Source of the DNA: JBLUOA01 sp048060095
Lineage (GTDB): Bacteria; Pseudomonadota; Alphaproteobacteria; Rhodobacterales; Rhodobacteraceae
Direction of reading: 5' to 3'
Length of the DNA: 64,000 bases
Assembly (NCBI RefSeq): GCF_048060095.1
Contig: NZ_JBLUOA010000001.1
Span: forward strand, 1,054,001-1,118,000
Below, one piece after another: positions 8,882-18,279 of this stretch. The notes under the pieces were generated by a model. It saw nothing but the letters and a program-made list of their open reading frames with translations. It was not told the DNA's origin and ran no database searches. The first letter of the stretch is position 1, and every line of letters begins with the position of its first letter. Made by a program: the position numbers and the translations under genes.

Positions 8882-9967
8882 ATGCTCTATTGGTTGACAG
8901 AATTTTCGGACGGAGGGGACTTCTTCAACCTCTTTCGCTACATCACATTTCGGGCGGGCGCGGCGTTCTTTACCGCGCTGATTTTCGGGTTCATTTTCGG
9001 GCTGCCGCTGATCAACCTGCTGCGCAAGCGTCAGGCCAATGGTCAGCCGATCCGCGAAGACGGGCCGGAAAGCCATCTGGTGACAAAGGCGGGAACGCCA
9101 ACAATGGGTGGTGTGCTGATCCTTGGGGCATTGCTGGTTTCGACGCTGCTTTGGGCACGGCTCGATAACCCGTACGTCTGGATCACGCTGTTTGTCACGG
9201 CGGGTTTCGGGCTTATCGGCTTTGTCGATGACTACCAAAAGGTCACGCAAAGCAGCGCGAAGGGGATTTCCGGCAAAACACGGCTGGCGATTGGTTTTGC
9301 CATCGCGGCGGCGGCAAGCGTTATGGCCACGCAGTTTCATCCGCCCGAGCTGACCAATCAACTGGCGCTGCCGGTGTTCAAGGATACGCTTATTAATCTT
9401 GGGTTCCTGTTCGTGCCCTTTGCGATGGTCGTCATCGTCGGGTCCGCCAATGCTGTGAACCTGACGGATGGTTTGGACGGCCTTGCTATCATGCCTGTGA
9501 TGATCGCGGCCGGGACGCTTGGCGTTATCGCCTACGCCGTTGGCCGGGTCGACTTTACCGAATACCTTGACGTGCATTACGTGCCCGGAACGGGGGAAAT
9601 TTTGATCTTTACCGCTGGGTTGATCGGCGGCGGGCTGGGCTTCCTTTGGTATAACGCGCCGCCTGCGGCTGTGTTCATGGGGGACACCGGATCGCTCGCC
9701 CTTGGTGGGGCGCTTGGGGCGATTGCGGTGGCAACCAAGCACGAGCTGGTTCTGGCAATCATCGGTGGGCTGTTCGTGGTTGAGGCGCTGTCGGTCATTA
9801 TCCAAGTGCTCTACTTTAAACGCACGGGAAAGCGTGTGTTTCTGATGGCGCCGATCCACCACCATTTCGAAAAAAAAGGTTGGGCCGAGCCGCAGATCGT
9901 GATCCGGTTCTGGATTATCGCCCTGATCCTCGCGCTGGTCGGGCTTGCCACACTGAAACTCCGGTGA
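8882..9967 (+). CDS. mraY: Phospho-MurNAc-pentapeptide transferase MraY
   Basis: MraY transfers phospho-MurNAc-pentapeptide to undecaprenyl phosphate, making lipid I at the inner membrane. The 361-residue product has about ten hydrophobic helices. The family motifs GTPTMGG, FVDDYQK, NAVNLTDGLDGLA and the cytoplasmic loop APIHHHFEKKGW are all present. ATG at 8882, four bases after the murF stop, gives the normal length; the frame is open farther upstream inside murF but that part is not MraY-like. Confidence 0.97.
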   Translation: MLYWLTEFSDGGDFFNLFRYITFRAGAAFFTALIFGFIFGLPLINLLRKRQANGQPIREDGPESHLVTKAGTPTMGGVLILGALLVSTLLWARLDNPYVWITLFVTAGFGLIGFVDDYQKVTQSSAKGISGKTRLAIGFAIAAAASVMATQFHPPELTNQLALPVFKDTLINLGFLFVPFAMVVIVGSANAVNLTDGLDGLAIMPVMIAAGTLGVIAYAVGRVDFTEYLDVHYVPGTGEILIFTAGLIGGGLGFLWYNAPPAAVFMGDTGSLALGGALGAIAVATKHELVLAIIGGLFVVEALSVIIQVLYFKRTGKRVFLMAPIHHHFEKKGWAEPQIVIRFWIIALILALVGLATLKLR

Positions 9968-9980
9968 GGGGCGCGCGGTC

Positions 9981-11384
9981 ATGATCCCTGTGCGTGGATA
10001 TGAAGGGCGTCGCGTCGCGGTTCTCGGCCTCGGTCGATCCGGGCTTGCGACCGCATCTGCGCTTGAGGCGGGCGGGGCCGAACCCTTGCTGTGGGACGAC
10101 AGCCCAGAGGCCCGCGAGAACGCGGAAGGGCAGGGGTTCACCTGCCACGACCTGACGAAATCCGGCGCGTGGGATGATGTTGCCGCCCTGATCGTGTCGC
10201 CCGGCATTCCGCACCTATACCCACAACCCAACAAGGTCATCGCCGCCGCCTGGGAGGCCGGGGTGCCTGTCGACAACGACATAGGGCTGTTCTTCCGATC
10301 CTTCGCGACGCAGGAGTGGAACAATTTCGACACAGCCCCAAGGGTGATCGCGGTGACGGGGTCGAACGGCAAATCAACCACGGCGGCCCTGATCCACCAC
10401 ATTTTGCAAAGCGTCGGTCGCCCGGCGCAGCTTGCCGGGAATATCGGACGCGGAGTGCTCGACATTGATCCCGCCCACGACGGAGAGGTCGTGGTGCTGG
10501 AACTGTCGAGCTATCAGACTGACCTTGCCCGCGCCCTGACGCCTGACATCGCCGTTTTTACCAACCTGTCGCCCGATCACCTTGATCGGCACGGCGGCAT
10601 GGGCGGATACTTCGCCGCGAAGCGCCGCTTGTTCGCCGAAGGTGGCCCGGATCGCGCCGTGATCGGTGTGGATGAGGCGGAGGGTCAGTTCCTTGCCGGG
10701 CAAATGTCCGAGGGCGCGTCGGATGACCGCGTGATCCGTGTTTCAGTTGATCGCAAGCTGACGGGGCCTGGATGGGCCGTATTCGCCCGCAAGGGGTTCC
10801 TGTCCGAATATCGCAAAGGTCGGCAGGTCGGCTCCGTCGATCTGCGTGCGATCCGGGGGCTGCCGGGCAGTCACAACCACCAGAATGCGTGCTGCGCCTA
10901 TGCTGCGCTGCGCACGTTGGGCCTCGCGCCGAAGGTGATTGCGCAGGGTCTTGAGAGTTTTGAGGGACTACCCCACCGCAGCCAGATCGTCGCCGAGGCG
11001 GATGGTGTGACCTACGTTAACGACAGCAAGGCGACCAATGTGGACAGCGCCGCGAAGGCGCTGCAAGCGTTCGATCGCATCCGCTGGATTGCCGGGGGGC
11101 TTGGCAAGGACGGCGGCTTGGGCGGGTTGCTTCCGCATCTTTCGGTGGTGGAGAAAGCCTATCTGATCGGTCACTCCGCCCGCGACTTTGCGCTGGAACT
11201 GGGCGAGACTCCGCATGAGGTTTGCGAAACGATGGCTGTTGCCGTTGCCCGCGCGGCTGAGGACGCGCAGGAAGGCGAAACGGTATTGCTCGCCCCCGCT
11301 GCGGCAAGTTTCGATCAATACCCGAATTTTGAGAAGCGTGGAGAGGATTTCATGGCCGAAGTCGCCCGCGTTCTGAAGAAATAG
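9981..11384 (+). CDS. murD: UDP-MurNAc-L-Ala:D-glutamate ligase MurD
   Basis: MurD adds D-glutamate to UDP-MurNAc-L-Ala in the cytoplasm. The N-terminal Rossmann-like segment VLGLGRSGLATA, the ATP loop TGSNGKSTTAALI (about residue 122) and NDSKATNVDS are present. The length is 467 residues. It is the last gene of the first dcw block. Its stop lies three bases from the stop of a convergent flavoprotein gene, with no terminator between them. Confidence 0.97.
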   Translation: MIPVRGYEGRRVAVLGLGRSGLATASALEAGGAEPLLWDDSPEARENAEGQGFTCHDLTKSGAWDDVAALIVSPGIPHLYPQPNKVIAAAWEAGVPVDNDIGLFFRSFATQEWNNFDTAPRVIAVTGSNGKSTTAALIHHILQSVGRPAQLAGNIGRGVLDIDPAHDGEVVVLELSSYQTDLARALTPDIAVFTNLSPDHLDRHGGMGGYFAAKRRLFAEGGPDRAVIGVDEAEGQFLAGQMSEGASDDRVIRVSVDRKLTGPGWAVFARKGFLSEYRKGRQVGSVDLRAIRGLPGSHNHQNACCAYAALRTLGLAPKVIAQGLESFEGLPHRSQIVAEADGVTYVNDSKATNVDSAAKALQAFDRIRWIAGGLGKDGGLGGLLPHLSVVEKAYLIGHSARDFALELGETPHEVCETMAVAVARAAEDAQEGETVLLAPAAASFDQYPNFEKRGEDFMAEVARVLKK

Positions 11385-11387
11385 CGG

Positions 11388-12563
11388 TTAGCCCGCCTCA
11401 GAAATCGCCTTGCCCGCGGCCCAGCCCGACGACCACGCCCATTGGAAGTTGTAGCCGCCCAGCCAGCCGGTCACATCCACGACTTCGCCAATGAAATAAA
11501 GGCCGGGATGAGCTTTGGATTCCATCGTCTTGGATGACAGGCCGTCGGTGTTGACACCGCCCAAGGTGACTTCGGCAGTACGGTAGCCTTCGGTGCCAGA
11601 CGGATAAAGCCGCCAGTTCTTCAATCCGTCGGTGAAGTCTCGCAGCGCCGCGTCACTCATATCCGCGAGGTTGCCAGAGGCGCCGGTCTTGTCGCACAGA
11701 TACGCCGCCAGCCGTTTCGGCAGGTGATCGGAAAGCGCGTTCGCAATACTGATCCTGCCGCGTGCCTGTCGCTGATCCCGGAGGGCTGCGAATAAGTCCA
11801 CGGTAGGCAACAGCGACAGCGTCACTGGCTCAGTCTCGCGCCAGTAGGATGACGCTTGCAGAATCGCGGGGCCGGACAGGCCGCGATGTGTGAACAACGC
11901 AGCCTCTTCAAACGCGCCGGTGCCGCATTGTGCGGTGCAGTCAACTGCGATCCCGGCGAGCGGTTTGAGGTCTGCCATCACGTTGTCGCCGAACGTAACC
12001 GGGACGAGGGCCGGGCGCGTTTCCGTGACAGACAGCCCGAACTGGCTCGCGATTTGGTAGCCGAGGCTGGACGCCCCCATCTTCGGGATCGACTTTCCGC
12101 CGCACGCGATCACGAGGTTGCGACAGGTCACGCGCCCTTGCGGAGCCAGCGTTATGACAAAACCCGTCGGAGTCTGCTCCACGCCCTCAACGCTTGTCTC
12201 CAGCCAAAGCTTCGCTTCGCCAGTCTCCTTCAGCAGCATCGCGATGATGTCCTTGGCCGAGGTGTCGCAAAACAACTGCCCCAGTGTCTTTTCATGCCAC
12301 GGAATCCCGTGCCGGTTCACGAGGTCGATGAAATCCCATTGGGTGTAGCGGGACAGTGCGGATTTTGCGAAATGCGGGTTCTGTGACAGGAAGTTGCCGG
12401 GCTGACAGTAAAGATTGGTGAAGTTGCAGCGCCCGCCGCCGGAAATGCGGATTTTCTCGCCCGGTGCCTTGGCGTGGTCAACGATCAACACACGCCCGCC
12501 CGCATGAGCGCCGCACATCAGGCCAGCCGCCCCGGCGCCAACAATGACCGTGTCGAATTCCAA
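11388..12563 (-). CDS. NAD(P)/FAD-dependent oxidoreductase of the HI0933/BaiN family
   Basis: This flavoprotein has an N-terminal FAD-binding Rossmann fold (TVIVGAGAAGLMCG), the family motif ISGGGRCNFTN near residue 50, and a C-terminal FAD-contact segment (GYNFQWAWSSGWAAGK). The family is widespread and mostly uncharacterised; a member in gut clostridia acts in bile-acid reduction, but nothing here implies that substrate. The likely start is TTG at 12563, ten bases after AAGGAG, giving 391 residues; ATG at 12632 would add 23 unconvincing residues. It sits convergently to murD and divergently from ftsW, splitting the dcw cluster. Confidence 0.88.
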   Translation of the reverse strand: MEFDTVIVGAGAAGLMCGAHAGGRVLIVDHAKAPGEKIRISGGGRCNFTNLYCQPGNFLSQNPHFAKSALSRYTQWDFIDLVNRHGIPWHEKTLGQLFCDTSAKDIIAMLLKETGEAKLWLETSVEGVEQTPTGFVITLAPQGRVTCRNLVIACGGKSIPKMGASSLGYQIASQFGLSVTETRPALVPVTFGDNVMADLKPLAGIAVDCTAQCGTGAFEEAALFTHRGLSGPAILQASSYWRETEPVTLSLLPTVDLFAALRDQRQARGRISIANALSDHLPKRLAAYLCDKTGASGNLADMSDAALRDFTDGLKNWRLYPSGTEGYRTAEVTLGGVNTDGLSSKTMESKAHPGLYFIGEVVDVTGWLGGYNFQWAWSSGWAAGKAISEAG

Positions 12564-12772
12564 AACCCGCAAACTCCTTTGGCGGTCTGCTGAACACGAA
12601 CCGGGGAAAGACACAAGAGGGGCGGGATTCACCCAGTTCTCAGGCTTCTTCCGCTACGTCAAAAACTGCCGGTTGGGGCCTGCTTTCACTGGCCTTGGCG
12701 CGACTTCTGCGCTACACTTCCAACCAGACCCGGAAAACGGGCGAAGGCAGAGGCAGTTTCAGGCGGTATCCC

Positions 12773-13939
12773 ATGACGGAAATGGTCTATGGCGCGGTTC
12801 CCGTACAGGGTGGTGAACCCATCCTGCCACGTTGGTGGCGCACGATTGATAAGTGGACGCTTTCGTCCATCCTGATCCTGTTCGGGGTCGGTATTTTGCT
12901 GGGGCTCGCCGCGTCGCCACCGCTTGCGGCGAAAAACGGCTTCCAACCTTTCCACTACGTTGAAAGACAAGCGGTTTTCGGATCGATGGCGCTGGTCGTT
13001 ATGTTCCTGACGTCGATGATGTCACCGAACCTTGTGCGCCGCCTTGGCGTGCTGGGGTTCGTGATAGCGTTCGTGGCGCTGGTGCTGCTGCCGGTCTTCG
13101 GTACGGATTTTGGCAAGGGCGCGACGCGCTGGTATTCGCTGGGGTTTGCGTCGCTGCAACCGTCAGAGTTCTTGAAGCCCGGTTTTGTCATAATGATGGC
13201 GTGGCTGATGGCCGCCAGCCAGGAAATCAACGGCCCGCCGGGCAAAACCATGTCACTTGTTCTGACCGTCGTGATAGTCGGCTTTCTGGCGTTGCAGCCG
13301 GATTTCGGGCAGGCGTGCCTGATGCTGTTCGGTTGGGGCGTCATGTATTTCGTCGCCGGGGCGCCGTTCATCCTGCTGCTGATTATCGCGGGCATCGTCG
13401 TGCTGGGCGGAACGATGGCCTATCACAGCTCTGAACATTTCGCGCGGCGGATCGACGGGTTCCTGTCGCCAGATGTCGATCCGACGACCCAGATGGGATA
13501 CGCAACGAACGCGATCCGCGAGGGTGGGTTTTTTGGTGTCGGCGTGGGCGAGGGGCAGGTCAAATGGTGGCTGCCGGACGCGCATACCGATTTCATCATC
13601 GCCGTCGCGGCTGAGGAATACGGGCTGATCCTCGTCCTGTTCATCATCTTGCTTTACGCGGTCGTCACCGTGCGGTCGCTTCTGCGGCTGATGCGGGAAC
13701 GCGACCCGTTCATCCGGCTGGCCGGAACCGGCATCGCCTGCATCTTTGGTGTGCAGGCGTTCATCAATATGGGCGTGGCGGTTCGGCTGTTGCCCGCGAA
13801 GGGCATGACGTTGCCGTTCGTCAGCTATGGCGGGTCGTCGTTGATTGCGGGCGGGATCGCCGTCGGTATGCTTCTGGCCTTCACGCGAAGCCGGCCGCAA
13901 GGCGAAATCGCTGACCACTTCCGGTCAAGGGGGCGCTGA
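12773..13939 (+). CDS. ftsW: Septal peptidoglycan polymerase FtsW (SEDS family)
   Basis: FtsW is the SEDS glycosyltransferase that polymerises septal glycan from lipid II together with FtsI. The 388-residue product has about ten transmembrane helices, with the SEDS signatures LQPDFGQ and, near the C terminus, LPAKGMTLPFVSYGGSS. ATG at 12773 is chosen because the alphaproteobacterial N terminus MTEMVYGA begins there; the open frame starts upstream at 12695. The gap of about 210 bp between this gene and the divergent flavoprotein gene must hold promoters for the second dcw block. The stop overlaps the murG start (TGATG). Confidence 0.96.
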   Translation: MTEMVYGAVPVQGGEPILPRWWRTIDKWTLSSILILFGVGILLGLAASPPLAAKNGFQPFHYVERQAVFGSMALVVMFLTSMMSPNLVRRLGVLGFVIAFVALVLLPVFGTDFGKGATRWYSLGFASLQPSEFLKPGFVIMMAWLMAASQEINGPPGKTMSLVLTVVIVGFLALQPDFGQACLMLFGWGVMYFVAGAPFILLLIIAGIVVLGGTMAYHSSEHFARRIDGFLSPDVDPTTQMGYATNAIREGGFFGVGVGEGQVKWWLPDAHTDFIIAVAAEEYGLILVLFIILLYAVVTVRSLLRLMRERDPFIRLAGTGIACIFGVQAFINMGVAVRLLPAKGMTLPFVSYGGSSLIAGGIAVGMLLAFTRSRPQGEIADHFRSRGR

Positions 13940-15039
13940 TGACGGACGGGCCTCTCTTGGTCATTGCGGCGGGCGGAACGGGCGGGCATATGTTTCCCGC
14001 CCAAGCGCTTGCTGAGGCGATGTTGCGCAAGGGATGGCGGGTCAAACTGTCAACGGACGCTCGCGGTGCGCGATATGCAGGGGGCTTTCCACATGTTGTC
14101 GATGTCGACGTGATCTCCTCCGCCACGTTCGCGCGGGGCGGGGTGCTGGCCAAAGCGATGGTTCCGTTTCGGATTTTGGGCGGGGCGATCTCGGCGGCGA
14201 TGAAGATGTTGCGGGACAAGCCTGCAGTCGTCGTGGGCTTCGGTGGCTATCCGTCGATCCCTGCGCTTGGGGCGGCTTGGCTGCTGCGAAAGCCGCGAAT
14301 GATCCACGAACAGAATGGCGTGCTTGGCCGGGTCAATCAGGTCTTTGCCAAACGGGTCGACCGCGTTGCCTGTGGCATGTGGCCAACTTCGCTTCCCGAT
14401 GGGGTCGAGGGTGTGCATACTGGCAACCCGGTGCGCGGCGCAATTCATGCGCGGGCGGGTGCGCCTTATATCGTGCCGGGGGATTACCCGATGTCGATCC
14501 TCGTCATGGGCGGGAGTCAGGGCGCGCGAATCCTGTCGGATGTGGTGCCCGAGGCGATTGCCATGCTGCCCGATGAGGTGCTGCAAAATCTGCGCGTGTC
14601 GCATCAGGCGCGGGACGAAGATCAGATGCGCGTTGCGGAGTTTTACGCAAAAAACGGCATTGATGCTGACGTCCAGACCTTCTTCACCGACATCCCCAGC
14701 CGGATGAGTGAGGCGCAGTTGGTCATCAGCCGCGCCGGAGCCTCCTCAGTCGCCGATATCGCAGCGATTGGGCGGCCCGCTATCCTTATTCCATACGCCG
14801 CCGCGACCGCCGATCACCAGCGCGCAAACGCCCGCGGATTGGTTCAGGCGGGCGGCGCGATCTTGATGCCGGAATCGACCCTTGCACCCGCCGCGCTGGC
14901 GGAGCAAATAGGCGCCGTGCTGAGTCAGCCGGACGGTGCCTTGCAAATGGCGCTCGCGGCGCTTGGCTGTGGCAGAACAGATGCGACGGAAAACCTTGTC
15001 GCGCTCGTAGAAGAATTAGCCAAAGGGCAGACGGCATGA
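13939..15039 (+). CDS. murG: Lipid II synthase MurG (UDP-GlcNAc transferase)
   Basis: MurG adds GlcNAc to lipid I on the cytoplasmic face of the membrane. The GT-B-fold signatures are present: the first loop AAGGTGGHMFPA at residue 8, HEQNGVLGRVN near 118, MGGSQGAR near 190, and the nucleotide-sugar site SRAGASSVADIAAIGRPAILIP (residues about 258-279, key residues Ser-Arg-Ala-Gly). The length is 366 residues. It overlaps ftsW and murC at its two ends. Confidence 0.97.
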   Translation: MTDGPLLVIAAGGTGGHMFPAQALAEAMLRKGWRVKLSTDARGARYAGGFPHVVDVDVISSATFARGGVLAKAMVPFRILGGAISAAMKMLRDKPAVVVGFGGYPSIPALGAAWLLRKPRMIHEQNGVLGRVNQVFAKRVDRVACGMWPTSLPDGVEGVHTGNPVRGAIHARAGAPYIVPGDYPMSILVMGGSQGARILSDVVPEAIAMLPDEVLQNLRVSHQARDEDQMRVAEFYAKNGIDADVQTFFTDIPSRMSEAQLVISRAGASSVADIAAIGRPAILIPYAAATADHQRANARGLVQAGGAILMPESTLAPAALAEQIGAVLSQPDGALQMALAALGCGRTDATENLVALVEELAKGQTA

Positions 15040-16433
15040 ACGCAGCGACCAAGCTCCCCACCGAAATGGGGCCGATCCACTTTGTCGGGATCGGGGGCAT
15101 TGGCATGTCCGGCATCGCTGAGGTGCTGCTGAACCACGGCTACACGGTGCAGGGATCGGACCTGAAAGAGTCAAAGATCACCGAGCGTTTGAAAGACCTC
15201 GGCGCAACGATCTTCGTCGGGCAGAACGGCGAGAACCTAGAGAATGCTGAGGTCGTCGTCATCTCCTCCGCTATCAAGCCGGGCAATGCTGAGCTTGACG
15301 AGGCGCGGCGGCGCGGCCTTCCGGTCGTGCGGCGGGCCGAGATGCTGGCGGAACTGATGCGGCTGAAATCGAACATCGCAGTGGCTGGCACGCACGGGAA
15401 GACGACGACGACGACGCTGGTTGCAGAATTGCTGGTCAAGGGCGGGATCGATCCGACGGTCATCAACGGCGGCGTCATCCACGCCTACGGCTCAAACGCC
15501 CGAATGGGGCAGGGTGAATGGATGGTGGTTGAGGCCGACGAAAGCGACGGCACCTTCAACCGCCTTCCGGCGACAATTGCGATCGTGACGAATATCGACC
15601 CGGAGCATATGGAGCATTGGGGTGATTTTGACGCGCTGCGGCAGGGCTTTCACGATTTCGTCTCAAACATCCCGTTCTACGGGTTGGCTGTCTGCTGCAC
15701 CGACCACCCCGAGGTGCAATCGCTTGTCGGTCGCCTGACGGATCGTCGGGTTGTGACGTTCGGTTTCAACGCCCAAGCTGACGTTCGCGCGGTCAATCTG
15801 ACCTACAAGGCCGGGGTTGCGCATTTCGACATTGAACTGAACGGAGAGGGTAAGCGGATCGACGGTTGCACCCTGCCGATGCCCGGCGATCACAACGTAT
15901 CGAACGCGTTGTCGGCAGTTGCCGTTGCCCGGCACCTCGGCATGAAGATCGACGAAATCCGCGATGCGCTCGCGAATTTCGAAGGGGTGAATCGGCGCTT
16001 CACGAAGGTCGACGTGGTCGATGGCATCACCATCATCGACGACTACGGCCATCACCCGGTTGAGATTGCCGCCGTCCTACGCGCCGCGCGTCAGGCGAGC
16101 GAGGGGCGCGTGATCGCCGTTCATCAGCCCCACCGCTACACCCGACTTAGTTCGCTATTTGAAGAGTTCTGCGGTTGTTTCAACGACGCCGACATCGTTG
16201 GCATTGCCGAAGTCTACGGCGCTGGCGAAGACCCGATTGAAGGCGCGAGCCGCGATGATCTCGTCGCCGGGCTGGTCCGCCACGGACACCGCCACGCGAT
16301 TGCAGTCAACGACGAAGACGCGCTTGCTGCGCTGGTCCGGAACGAGGCGAAAGAAGGCGATATGGTTGTCTGCCTTGGGGCCGGCACGATTTCGACCTGG
16401 GCACATGACTTGCCGAAGAGGCTGCAGGCATGA
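15036..16433 (+). CDS. murC: UDP-N-acetylmuramate:L-alanine ligase MurC
   Basis: MurC adds the first amino acid, L-alanine, to UDP-MurNAc. The N-terminal motif GIGGIGMSGIAE is at residue 14, the ATP loop AGTHGKTTTTTLV near 117, EADESDGTF near 168 and DDYGHHPVEI near 335. The length of 465 residues is standard. ATG overlaps the murG stop, and its own stop overlaps the following DUF2484 gene. Confidence 0.97.
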   Translation: MNAATKLPTEMGPIHFVGIGGIGMSGIAEVLLNHGYTVQGSDLKESKITERLKDLGATIFVGQNGENLENAEVVVISSAIKPGNAELDEARRRGLPVVRRAEMLAELMRLKSNIAVAGTHGKTTTTTLVAELLVKGGIDPTVINGGVIHAYGSNARMGQGEWMVVEADESDGTFNRLPATIAIVTNIDPEHMEHWGDFDALRQGFHDFVSNIPFYGLAVCCTDHPEVQSLVGRLTDRRVVTFGFNAQADVRAVNLTYKAGVAHFDIELNGEGKRIDGCTLPMPGDHNVSNALSAVAVARHLGMKIDEIRDALANFEGVNRRFTKVDVVDGITIIDDYGHHPVEIAAVLRAARQASEGRVIAVHQPHRYTRLSSLFEEFCGCFNDADIVGIAEVYGAGEDPIEGASRDDLVAGLVRHGHRHAIAVNDEDALAALVRNEAKEGDMVVCLGAGTISTWAHDLPKRLQA

Positions 16434-16684
16434 CCCTTTCATTGATCCTTGGCGCGATTTGGGTGGTTCTGGCGACGGGCGTCGCCCTTCTGCCGATGCG
16501 CCATCAATACGCGCCGGGACTGCTGCTGTTGTTGCTGGCGCCGTTCGTGATCCTGTTCATTGGCCTTCAGCACGGCGTCTGGGCCGGGCTTTTTGGCTTG
16601 TTCGCCTTCGTGTCAATGTTCCGTAACCCGTTGATTTACCTCTATCGTCGCGTGCGCGGCGACCGTCCGGAGATACCAAGATGA
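16430..16684 (+). CDS. DUF2484 family small membrane protein (first copy)
   Basis: This 84-residue protein is almost entirely hydrophobic, with two to three predicted helices and a basic C-terminal tail (YRRVRGDRPEIPR). It opens MTLSLILGAIWVVLA, nearly the same as the next gene, so the two are tandem paralogues. The family is known to me from Rhodobacterales dcw clusters and has no assigned function. It overlaps murC and the next gene by ATGA, so it is translated with the wall-synthesis genes and may act at the membrane in that process. Confidence 0.82.
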   Translation: MTLSLILGAIWVVLATGVALLPMRHQYAPGLLLLLLAPFVILFIGLQHGVWAGLFGLFAFVSMFRNPLIYLYRRVRGDRPEIPR

Positions 16685-16941
16685 CCCTGTCCCTGATCCT
16701 CGCCCTTGTCTGGGTCGTTCTGGCAAATGTTCTGGCAATGCTGCCAAGCCGCGATAACCACTGGACTCGCGCCTACGCTCTGATCGCTGTCGGGGTTCCG
16801 CTGCTGGGCTACGTGACCTTGCAGAATGGGCCTTGGGTCGGTCTGCTTGTTTTGGCCGCAGGCGCCTCTATGCTGCGCTGGCCGCTGATCTACCTTGGCC
16901 GTTGGATGCGTCGTCAGTGGTTCGTTTCATCGCAGGAATGA
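16681..16941 (+). CDS. DUF2484 family small membrane protein (second copy)
   Basis: This 86-residue paralogue opens MTLSLILALVWVVLANVLAM and ends with a basic tail (WMRRQWFVSSQE). It has three hydrophobic stretches separated by short polar loops (SRDNHWTR, QNGPW). Spacing of the conserved Gly-Trp loop and the helices matches the first copy, which points to duplication followed by divergence. No catalytic motif is visible. The function is unknown. Confidence 0.82.
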   Translation: MTLSLILALVWVVLANVLAMLPSRDNHWTRAYALIAVGVPLLGYVTLQNGPWVGLLVLAAGASMLRWPLIYLGRWMRRQWFVSSQE

Positions 16942-16972
16942 CCGTCACGCGCAGCAGAACGAGGGGAGGCCG

Positions 16973-17275
16973 ATGAACGCCGCCGAGTCCGTGCAGTTTT
17001 TCGTTCCGCTTGTGCTGCCCCTCCTTTTTGGTGCTGTCGCGTATTTCGTGGGGCGTCGCTACGGCCGACAGGTCTTTCTGTTCTGGGCGTTTGCGGTGGT
17101 TGTCGGTATCGGAGCCTACATGCTCGCCGATCAGTCCGCCGGGCCGCACGGGGCGCATCGTCGGCTGCTGATCCTGTTCTTTGTGTCAATGCCGACTGTG
17201 ATATTCGCAATCATTGGCGGGTGGCTGGGGCTATCCCGCCACGGTGAGAAGACGATCCAGGCGCAAGATGATTGA
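16973..17275 (+). CDS. Small membrane protein of unknown function in the dcw cluster
   Basis: The product is 100 residues with three hydrophobic segments (about residues 9-25, 37-55 and 68-88) and a short polar tail. ATG at 16973 follows GGGGAGG closely, a strong ribosome site. It is not clearly DUF2484. Its last codons overlap the murB start by eight bases, so it is part of the same transcript. I do not recognise the family. Confidence 0.72.
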   Translation: MNAAESVQFFVPLVLPLLFGAVAYFVGRRYGRQVFLFWAFAVVVGIGAYMLADQSAGPHGAHRRLLILFFVSMPTVIFAIIGGWLGLSRHGEKTIQAQDD

Positions 17276-18200
17276 TGATCTTCCGAAAACCCGCGGTGCG
17301 CTAACGCCGAACCGTTCGCTTTCCGATCTGACATGGCTTCGCGTCGGCGGACCGGCAGATGTGCTGTTTCAACCGGCGGATGTCGACGATCTTGCCAGTT
17401 TTCTCAGAGAGTTGTCGCCCGATGTTCCGGTTTTTCCGATGGGCGTCGGGTCCAACCTTATCGTACGCGACGGTGGTATTCGCGCGGTGGTGATCCGCAT
17501 GGGGCGTGGGTTCAACCACATCGAAATCGACGGCGCGCGCGTTACGGCTGGCGTCGCCGCGCTGGATGCGCATGTCGCGCGCAAGGCGGCGGCGGCGGGG
17601 GTTGATCTGACCTTTCTGCGCACGATCCCCGGCGCGATTGGCGGGGCGGTTCGGATGAACGCGGGCTGCTACGGCACCTACGTTGCGGATGTGTTCGTGT
17701 CGGCGCAGGCGATTACGCGGGGCGGGGAGCGTGTGACGCTCTCCGCCGATGACCTTAACTTTCGTTATCGCGATAGCGATCTGCCTGACGGTTGGGTGAT
17801 TATCGAAGCGACGTTTGAAGCGCCGTTGGGCGACCCCGACGCGCTGACCGCGCGGATGGAGGAACAGCTTGCCAAGCGTGACGCGACCCAGCCGACGAAG
17901 GACCGGACAGCGGGATCGACCTTCCGCAACCCGGCCGGTTTCAGCTCAACCGGGCGCGACGATGACTCCCACGAATTGAAGGCGTGGAAGGTGATTGACG
18001 ACGCTGGAATGCGCGGCGCCCGCCTTGGCGGCGCGCAAATGAATGAGATGCACCCGAACTTTCTGACCAATACCGGTGACGCAACCGCCGCAGAGCTGGA
18101 AGAATTGGGCGAAGAGGTGCGAAAAAAGGTTTTCAAGAACAGTGGAATATCGTTAGAGTGGGAAATCAGGCGCGTGGGGCAACACGCGGCAAAAAAATAA
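17268..18200 (+). CDS. murB: UDP-N-acetylenolpyruvoylglucosamine reductase MurB
   Basis: MurB is the FAD enzyme that reduces enolpyruvyl-UDP-GlcNAc to UDP-MurNAc with NADPH. The FAD-binding segments LTWLRVGGPAD (near residue 22) and MGVGSNLIVRDGG are present, as are GTIP-like TIPGAIGG, the catalytic segment TAGSTFRNP (Ser) and the late Glu in NEMHPNF. The 310 residues fit the short type of MurB. ATG at 17268 is chosen by fit to the family; the open frame begins earlier. Confidence 0.95.
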   Translation: MIDDLPKTRGALTPNRSLSDLTWLRVGGPADVLFQPADVDDLASFLRELSPDVPVFPMGVGSNLIVRDGGIRAVVIRMGRGFNHIEIDGARVTAGVAALDAHVARKAAAAGVDLTFLRTIPGAIGGAVRMNAGCYGTYVADVFVSAQAITRGGERVTLSADDLNFRYRDSDLPDGWVIIEATFEAPLGDPDALTARMEEQLAKRDATQPTKDRTAGSTFRNPAGFSSTGRDDDSHELKAWKVIDDAGMRGARLGGAQMNEMHPNFLTNTGDATAAELEELGEEVRKKVFKNSGISLEWEIRRVGQHAAKK

Positions 18201-18279
18201 ATAATATCAAGGGCTGTAACAGCAGCTTTTCGAGGCAATAAAGACCCAAAAAATGGGTCGCGCGGTAGATGAGGCGGGT

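Noticed and set aside
8786..10465. A 559-codon open frame on the minus strand opposite mraY and murD
   Set aside because: Same reason: high-GC shadow frame of known genes, no recognisable protein, no ribosome site.
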